Positions 57,601 to 64,000 of a stretch of 64,000 bases of DNA are shown piece by piece. Within the stretch, counting starts at the first letter, position 1; the number at the start of each line of letters is the position of its first letter. This DNA comes from Cynocephalus volans (lineage: Eukaryota > Chordata > Mammalia > Dermoptera > Cynocephalidae), in assembly GCF_027409185.1 (NCBI RefSeq), contig NC_084478.1, positions 84,675,624-84,739,623 on the forward strand, read 5' to 3'. The notes beneath the pieces are model-generated. The model was not told where the DNA came from. It saw only the letters and a program-made list of their open reading frames with translations, and made no database searches. A program made the translations under genes and the position numbers.

Positions 57601-60164
57601 TACTTATCTTTTCAAAAAAACAACTTTTTGATTCATTGATCTTTTGTATCACTTTTGGGGTTTCTATTTCATTAAGTTCTGCTCTGATATTAATGATTCC
57701 TTTCCATCTGCTAACTTTGGGTTTAGATTGTTCCTGTTTTTCTAGTTCTTTAAGGTGAAGTATTAGGTTGATTACTTGCCATGTTTCAATTCTTCTGAAG
57801 TATGCATTTAATGCAATAATTTCCCCCTTACTGCTGCTTTTGCAGTATAACCCAGGGTTTGGTATGATGTATCATTGTTTACATTAGTTTCAATAAATTT
57901 TTTGATTTCCTGCTTAATTTCTTCTTGGAACCATATTTCATTAGGTAGAATGTTGCTTAATTTCCATGAGTTTGTATAGTTTCCAGAATTTCGTTTGTTA
58001 TTGATTTCTAATTTTAATCCATTGTGGTCTCTAAAAATACATGGGATAATTCCAAATTTTTTGAATTTGCTGAGACTTGATTTGTGACCTAACATGTGAT
58101 CTGTCCTGGTGAATGTTCCACGTGTTGCTGAGAAGAATGGATATTCTGAGGTTGTTGGATGGAATGTTCTGTAGATATCTGCCAAGTCCTATTAGTCTAA
58201 AGTGTTGCTTACATCTTGTGTTTCTCTGCTGATTCTTTGCCTAGATGATCTGTCCAATATCGAGAGTGGGGTGTTCAGGTCCCCTTCTACTATGGTATTA
58301 GTGTCTATCTCATTCTTTAGGTCTAATAGTGTTTGCTTTATAAATGTGGATGCTCCGATGTTGGGTGCATATATATTTATGATTTTTATGTCTTCTTGAT
58401 GGATAAATCCTTTTATCACTATATAGTAGCCTTCTGTATCTCTTTTTATGGTTTTTGGTTTAAAATCTATTTTATCAGATATAAGAATAGCTACTCTGGC
58501 TCATTTTTATTTCTGTTTGCATGGTATATATCTTTTCCATCCTTTCACTCTTAGTCTATGTGTGTCTTTACAGGTAAGGTGAGTATCTTGAAGGTAGCAT
58601 ATCATTGGGTCCACCTTTTTAATCCATTCATTCCGTCTGTGTCTTTTGAGTAGGGAATTTAATCCTTTTACATTAAGAGTTGTTATTGAAAAGTGTTGAT
58701 TGCTCCTAGCATTTTATTGAATATTGTTTGGATGTCTTAAGTGTCTTTTGTTCCTTTCTTTTTGATTTACAGTTTGTCTTCTGTATTTGTTTGTTTCTTG
58801 GGGTGGTAGATAAACTTTCTTTTCTCTTTATTGTTACCATTTTTTATTTTACCAGTAGGTTTGTTTTCTCTTGAGTATTTATGGCAGTGGTGGTTGTCTT
58901 CCAGGTACCAAACCCAGTACTCCCTTGAGAATTTCTTGTAAGGCTGGTTGTGTGGTAGTGAACTCCCACAGTTTTTATTTGTCTGAGAAATATATTATTT
59001 GTCCTTTTCAGAAGGGTAGCCTTACTGGGTAAAGTATTCTTGGCTGGCAATCTTTGTCTTTTAGTATTTTGAATATATCATCCCATTCTTTTCTGGCTTT
59101 TACAGTTTCCAATGAGAAGTCAGATGTTAGTTTGATTGAGGCTCCCTAATAGGTGACTTGACACCTCTCTTGCTACTTTTAAGATTCTCTCTTTGTCTTT
59201 TTGAATTTTACCAATTTGACCATAACATGTCTTGGAGAGGACCTTTTTGGGTTGAATATGTTTGGGGATCTTTGAGCTTCCTGAATCTGAAGATCTGTTT
59301 CTTTTCCTATACCTGGCTAGTTTTCTGCCACTATTTTGTTGACTATGTTTCCAATGCAATCTCCTTTTTCCTCACCTTTGGAATACCTGTGATTTGGATA
59401 TTTGAGTGCTTGAGGTTGTCTGCTATCTCTCTTAGATTTCCTTCAATGTTTTTAATTCATTTTTCTTTTTCTTTGTCCACCCATGTTATTTCAAACAGCC
59501 CATCTCCAAGGTCAGAAATTTCCTCTTCTGCTTCTCCTAGCCTGCTGGTTAAACTCCCTGTTGTGTTTTTTATTTCACTGAATGAATTCTTCAGCTCTGC
59601 AAGTTCTGCTACATTCTTTTTCAGGTCATTGATTTCTTTGTACATTTCTTCTTTCAGGTCCTGTATACTTTTCCTCATTTCATCATGTTGTCTTGCTGAG
59701 TTTTCTTGTATCTCATTTAGTTTCCTCGGAATTATTGCTCAAAATTCCTTGTCAGTCATTTCAAGGACTTCTTGTTCAATAGGATCTAGAGCTTGAGAGT
59801 TATTATTACCCTTTGGTGGCATACTTTCTTGAATTTTCATATTTCTGGTGTCTTTTCATTGGTGTTTAGTCATTGTGGCAGGAGATTTCGTGGTCCACTC
59901 ATTCGGCCCTTTTGTCTGGCTAGGATCCTGCTGGGACTGCCAATTTGGCACAGCTGCCTCAGTGCCTGTGGGTGGGAGGCTCAGGCCTCTCTGGGGAAAC
60001 CTCTTTGGGCTCTGTGCACTCACTTGGGCTAGGGGGTCCCGTGGCAGTGTCTACCTGGTCCGGCGTGCAGGTGCTTCAGGGCGTATGGTTGCAGCAGCTC
60101 TTGGGCCTCTCTCAGCCCACTGTTTTTATCAGAGGTGAAACCCTGTCCTTCCCAGGGTAACCAG
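54656..60164 (-). mobile_element. Nearly full-length L1, closely related to the intact copy, inactivated
   Basis: Reversed 3'UTR (54672-54887), ORF2 (stop 54888; start codon complement 58710-58712), spacer, ORF1 (about 58893-59873) and roughly 290 bp of 5'UTR to 60164. ORF2 is split into frames such as 57652-56837 (271 residues, linker/RT), 58185-57808 and 55271-54888. The SPGPDGF motif reads TPGPDGF. ORF1 is broken at several points (59359-59120, 59678-59457). Wording is nearer to the intact L1 than any other large copy here, so it is a slightly older relative. The 5'UTR is much shorter than the 1.1 kb of the intact copy. Confidence 0.8.
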
Positions 60165-60325
60165 CGTTACACTTTGGGCTGCTGTGTGTTTCTCTCCAGA
60201 ATGATTTTGGGACAGCTGCTTATGGCACAAGCCTCGGGCTGCTTCTACTCATAGTGGAAAGTGACAGGCAGCCAGCGGGTAAAGCAGAACACATGGGAAG
60301 AGGAAGCAAGAGAAAGCATAAACCT
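60165..60325 (-). mobile_element. MaLR-type LTR fragment
   Basis: 'gggacagctgcttatggcac', 'ctactcatagtggaaagtga' and 'catgggaagaggaagcaaga' match the LTR at 63195-63602 (bases about 63284-63390). Only this middle section is present. Confidence 0.6.
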
Positions 60326-60789
60326 TTTTTTTAATGGAGTATATTCATTGGAATGATATATTTTTTAAGAAGACAGATTTTCTTTACAAAGTCTATGTGA
60401 TGCTGGAAGTACAGGGAAATTCAGTAGTGATTGATAGAGAACTCCATGCATATTTGGGATACAGAGAACTCATGAAAACCTGGTATTTATTTGAAACAGG
60501 CCATTGACCAGAGTGTACTGATTCCCACTGAAATTTAAACTCTCATGCAAATCAACAGGTTGGTACAGGAATATAACTGGAAGCGCCATACTCCTGGAAC
60601 AATACCCCAGCCCCACTCTCTGAGTGACCAAAAACACAGACACAGATTTATTTCCTTAAAAATCTGAAAACCTCACAAACATTACATAAAATAGTCATTG
60701 CTTATAATGCAAAATGCTGTTCTCTACATAATGAAATCCAGTGTACCATAGACTTAGTGACTTGCAACCCATGTAATTTTCCCCTCAAA
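60326..60789. other. Unassigned stretch before an L1 5'UTR
   Basis: About 460 bp without recognisable repeat or gene. It may include the distal 5'UTR of the following plus-strand L1. Confidence 0.35.
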
Positions 60790-60816
60790 ATAATGGCATG
60801 AGGAATCCCTCTCAGG

Positions 60817-61056
60817 AGGCCCACTTCCCAAACTCACCTACAACCTGTGAAGCAGCAGGCCAGCCCCCTTCTTTGCAGGCCCACTTCCAGGCTTTACCCA
60901 CCACCTGAGAAGTGGTTAGCCAAGTCCCTTCTCTGCAGTCCCACTTAGCAGCCACACCCACTGCCAAAGAAGTAGTTCAGCAGACTCACCCTTGGAAGGC
61001 CCACACCCAAACTGCTGAGGGAAGCACAACTTCACATCTGGCCATGAGAACTGGCA
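60817..61056. repeat. Four tandem 60-bp units in an L1 5'UTR
   Basis: aggcccactt starts at 60817 and 60877, agtcccactt at 60937 and aggcccacac at 60997: period exactly 60. Units share 'cacccac..ctg.gaagt...ccttctttgc'; the fourth is the most diverged. Confidence 0.8.
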
Positions 61057-61555
61057 CAGCAGGTGGCCCTGGCAGACCCACACCCAGCTAGTTGAGCCAA
61101 AGCATACCCATGTCTTGGCTCAGAGAAACGTCCTAGCTGTCATGCCCCTGGCAAAGAAGTTACTGTTCCACCAGATGCACAGATATCAACATGGGGAAAC
61201 AAGAAACATAAAAAAACAAGGAAACATGACACCTCCAAAGAAACACAATAGTGCTCCAATAACTGATCTTAAAGAATCAGAAATTGCTGACTTGGAAGAA
61301 AAGAAATTCAAACTAATAATCTTAAGGAGACCCACTGAGATACAAGAGAATATAGATAATGCAACAAAATCAGGGAAAAAACCTTATAATCTGAACAAGA
61401 AATTTAACAAAGGGAAAGGCATTATTTCAAAAATCAAACAGAAATCTTTGATTTGAATGAAATAAAAAATACATCCAAGATTCTCAACAACAGAATCCAT
61501 CAAACAGAAGAAATAATTTCTGATCTTCAAGGTAACTGTTTTGAAACAACAGAGG

Positions 61556-61799
61556 GAGAAAGAAAAAGAAGAAGAAGAAGAAGAGGAGGAGGAGGAGGAG
61601 GAGGAAGAGGAGAAGGAGGAGAATTTGGAGGAGGAGGAGGAGGTAGAGGAGGAGGAGGAGGAGCAGGAGGAGGAGGAGGAGGAGGAGGAGGAGGAGAAGA
61701 AGAAGAAGAAGAAGAAGAAGAAGAAGAAGAAGAAGAAGAAGAAGAAGAAGAAGAAGAAGAAGAAGAAGAAGAAGAAGAAGAAGAAGAAGAAGAAGAAAG
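61556..61799. repeat. (GAA)n/(GGA)n microsatellite inside L1 ORF1
   Basis: About 240 bp of GAA and GGA triplets, lying between ORF1 text ('ggtaactgttttgaaacaac') and further ORF1 text ('tacaaaatttatgggatact'). The purine-only strand is homopurine/homopyrimidine and mirror-like. All three forward frames stay open and give poly-Glu, poly-Lys or Gly-rich nonsense. Confidence 0.95.
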
Positions 61800-63194
61800 C
61801 AAGCCAGCCTACAAAATTTATGGGATACTATGAAGTGAATAACTATTTGAATTATGAGCATTTCAGAAGGAGAAAAAAAAAAGGGTATTGAAAACATATT
61901 TAGTGAAATAATAATGGAAAACTTCCTTGGTCTTGGGAAAGATACAAACATCCAAATCCAGGAAGCTCAAAGTTTCCCAAATAGATTCAACCCAGAAAGG
62001 TCCTTTCCAAACACATTTTAGTCAAACTTTCAAAAAAAAAGACAAAGAGACGATTTTAAAACAGCAAGAGAAAAGTGTCAAGTCACTTATATAGGAATCT
62101 CCACTAGAACAAAAGCAGACTTCTCAGCAGAATCCCTACAGACGAGAAGAGAATGAGATAATATATTGAAAGTACAGAAAGAAAAAAAACTGTAAGATGA
62201 GAATATTATACACATGTTATACCCAGCAAAGCTATCCTTCAGAAATGAAGGAAAAACAAAAACTTTCTCAAACAAGCAAAAATTAAGGGATTTAGGGACC
62301 ACAAGACTGGCCTTACAAAAAATGCTTAGGGAAGTCCTATATCTAGAAGAATTAGAATGATAGCAATTGTTATGAAAACAACCAAAAATATAAAACTTAT
62401 TGGTAGAACAGATATACAAATTAGAAAGAGAAAGGAATCAAACCTTATCAGTACAGACAACTACCAAACTGCAATGATAAACAATTTGGGAGGAAGGAAG
62501 GAGCCAAAAACACACAAAATGCTCAGACCCAACCAACAAAACAACAGGAGTAAGACCTCACATATCAATAAGAATTTTGAATGTAAATGAATTAAATGTT
62601 CCAATTAAAAGATACAGACTGGTTGAATGGATAAGAAAAAAAAATATGACCCATCCATATGCTGCCTACAAGAAACATACCTTACCTACAAAGACACACA
62701 TAGATTGAAAGTGAAAAAAATGGAAAAAGATATTTCATGCAAATGGAAAACAAAAGCAAGCAGGAGTGGCTATATATATATAGAAGATAAAAGAGACTTT
62801 AAATCAAAATCTGTACTAAGAGGTGAAGAAGTTTATTATATAAAGATAAAGGGAGCAATACAACAAGAGGATATAGCAATTATAAATACTCATGCACCCA
62901 ACACTGGAACACCCAGATATATAAAGCAAGTGTTATCACGTATAGAGGGAGAGATAGACACAAACACAATAATACTTCGGGATTTTAACACCCCACTCTC
63001 AGCATTGGAAAGATCATCAGGACAGAAAATCAACAAAGAAATATCAGATTGAAATGGCTCCAAGACCAGATAGACCTAACAAACATTTACAGAACATTTC
63101 ATCTAACAGCTACAGAATACACATTTTTTCATCAACATATGGAACATTCTCCAGGATTGACCATATACCAGGGCACAAAACTAGTCTCAATAAA

Positions 63195-63602
63195 TGTTTT
63201 AGTCCGTTTTGTGTTGCTATAACAGAATACCTGAGACTGGGCAATTTATAAAGGAAAGAGGTTTATTTGGCTTACAATTCTGGGACAGCTGCATCCGGTA
63301 TGGGCCTCAGGCTGCCTCTACTCATGGTGGAAAGTGGCAGGCAGCTGGTGGGTACAAGCAGGTCACATGGCAAGAGGAAGCAAGAGAGAGAGAGAGAAGG
63401 TACCAGGGTCTTTTTAAGCAAGGAGCTCTAGCGGGAACTAATAGAGCGAGAACTCACTCATTAATCCACCCTCCCCCAGGGAGAACATTAATCCATTCAT
63501 GAGGGATCCACCCCCATGACTCAATCAGTTTCCAACACTGCCACATTGAGGATCAAATTTCCACATGAGTTTTGGAGGGGACAGCACATCCAAAGTCCTT
63601 CA
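63195..63602 (-). mobile_element. MaLR/MST-type solo LTR, 408 bp
   Basis: Reversed LTR: TGTTTTAGTCCGTTTTGTGT ... 'gagactgggcaatttataaa' ... 'agtccttca'. 5-bp duplications ataaa (63190-63194) and ataag (63603-63607) with one mismatch. Excision restores L1 endonuclease text 'agtctcaataaattcaaaaa'. Confidence 0.8.
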
Positions 63603-63690
63603 ATAAGTTCAAAAAGTCACAATCATATCAAGTATTTTTTCTGACTATTATGGAAGAAAACTGGGAATCAATAACAAGAGGAACTTTCTT
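63603..63690 (+). mobile_element. Old L1 ORF2 endonuclease fragment, continuation
   Basis: 'ataagttcaaaaagtcacaa' to 'gggaatcaataacaagagga' continues the ORF2 text interrupted at 63194 (H230 region degraded). Confidence 0.65.
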
Positions 63691-64000
63691 CTTTTGTTGT
63701 TGTTTTCTTTATTATTTTATCAATATACACTGTAGTTGATTTTCATGTCCCTTTACCAATTCCTCCTTCCCCCTCCCTCTGCCTCATCCCACCCATCAAC
63801 ATCATATCTGTTCACTTGTCTTAACAAGTTCAAGGAATTGTGATTGTTGTGTCTTCTTCCCCACCCCCACATTTGTTTGTTTATTTAGTAATTTAATTTT
63901 AGCTCCCACAAATAAGTGAGAACATGTGGTATTTCTCTTTCTGTGCCTGACTTATTTCACTTAATATAATTTTTTCCAGGTCCATCCATATTACTGCAAA
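63691..64000 (-). mobile_element. L1 3' end entering from the right edge (young-type 3'UTR)
   Basis: A T-rich reversed tail, 'atcaatatacactgtagttg' and C-rich 3'UTR, then the ORF2 end from 'gctcccacaaataagtgaga'. Very similar to 19768-20115. It continues past the window. Confidence 0.7.

Larger units (their letters stand above)
60790..63194 (+). mobile_element. Old L1 5' half: 5'UTR, ORF1, start of ORF2
   Basis: 5'UTR with exact-period 60-bp units (60817-61056), ORF1 (about 61190-62330) disrupted by a large GAA/GGA microsatellite, spacer, then ORF2 endonuclease from about 62590 with a 141-residue frame at 62627-63052 (CCLQETYLTYKD matches the E43 region; the D145 region reads LRDFNT instead of AGDLNT, but keeps D and N). 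An LTR interrupts it at 63195 and it continues at 63603. Confidence 0.72.

Noticed and set aside
61484..61951. 155-codon poly-Leu frame and 116-126-codon poly-Glu/Lys frames
   Set aside because: Translations of the GAA/GGA microsatellite, open in all frames by composition.

Overview
This is repeat-dominated mammalian nuclear DNA. I found no host protein-coding exon, functional tRNA or rRNA gene, or CRISPR array. Almost all of the 64 kb is LINE-1 (L1) in both orientations, nested and rearranged, with MaLR/ERVL-type LTR elements, one tRNA-derived SINE, one mariner-like MITE, one L2-like fragment and a U2 snRNA retropseudogene. The SINE at 39013-39202 has two tRNA-like halves and closely resembles, from memory, the CYN SINEs known only from colugos. 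The best guess is therefore Dermoptera (Galeopterus or Cynocephalus), not confirmed by any search.

Layout: 1-3715 holds L1 5'UTR debris, an L2-like stretch and old L1 pieces. 3716-14735 is a stack at least four levels deep: an old minus-strand L1 received a MaLR provirus (LTR 4675, internal region 11989, second LTR ending 14572). The provirus LTR received an L1 3' end (4853-11795), which in turn received a young full-length L1 (5124-11481) with a perfect 15-bp target-site duplication. 14736-25893 holds further L1s, including a textbook twin-primed (5'-inverted) copy (16592-19725), a MITE and the U2 retropseudogene. 26853-38365 is one old minus-strand L1 interrupted by a nearly full-length degraded L1 (27773-33392), a 487-bp L1 tail (34019-34505) and a solo LTR (36337-36845). 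38366-42885 has L1 5' regions in both orientations, the SINE and older L1 debris. 42886-46675 is a decayed ERVL-like internal region (protease, reverse transcriptase, RNase H/integrase remnants, minus strand) with a foreign solo LTR inside it. 46676-64000 is again L1 after L1, with four more MaLR-type LTR pieces.

The one element with intact coding capacity is the L1 at 5124-11481. ORF1 (326 codons from its ATG) encodes the RNA-binding chaperone and ORF2 (1275 codons) encodes the endonuclease/reverse transcriptase. All catalytic and zinc-knuckle-like residues I checked are present. Such proteins could explain the cis L1 insertions, the SINE and the U2 copy, all of which are products of target-primed reverse transcription. 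Two patterns recur: GGAA/TTCC-type microsatellites just after the ORF2 stop in at least seven L1 copies, and different tandem monomers (about 60, 71, 79, 92 and 102 bp) in the 5'UTRs of different L1 lineages. L1 family labels (L1M, L1MA-like and so on) are from memory, and most fragment boundaries are good only to tens of bases.
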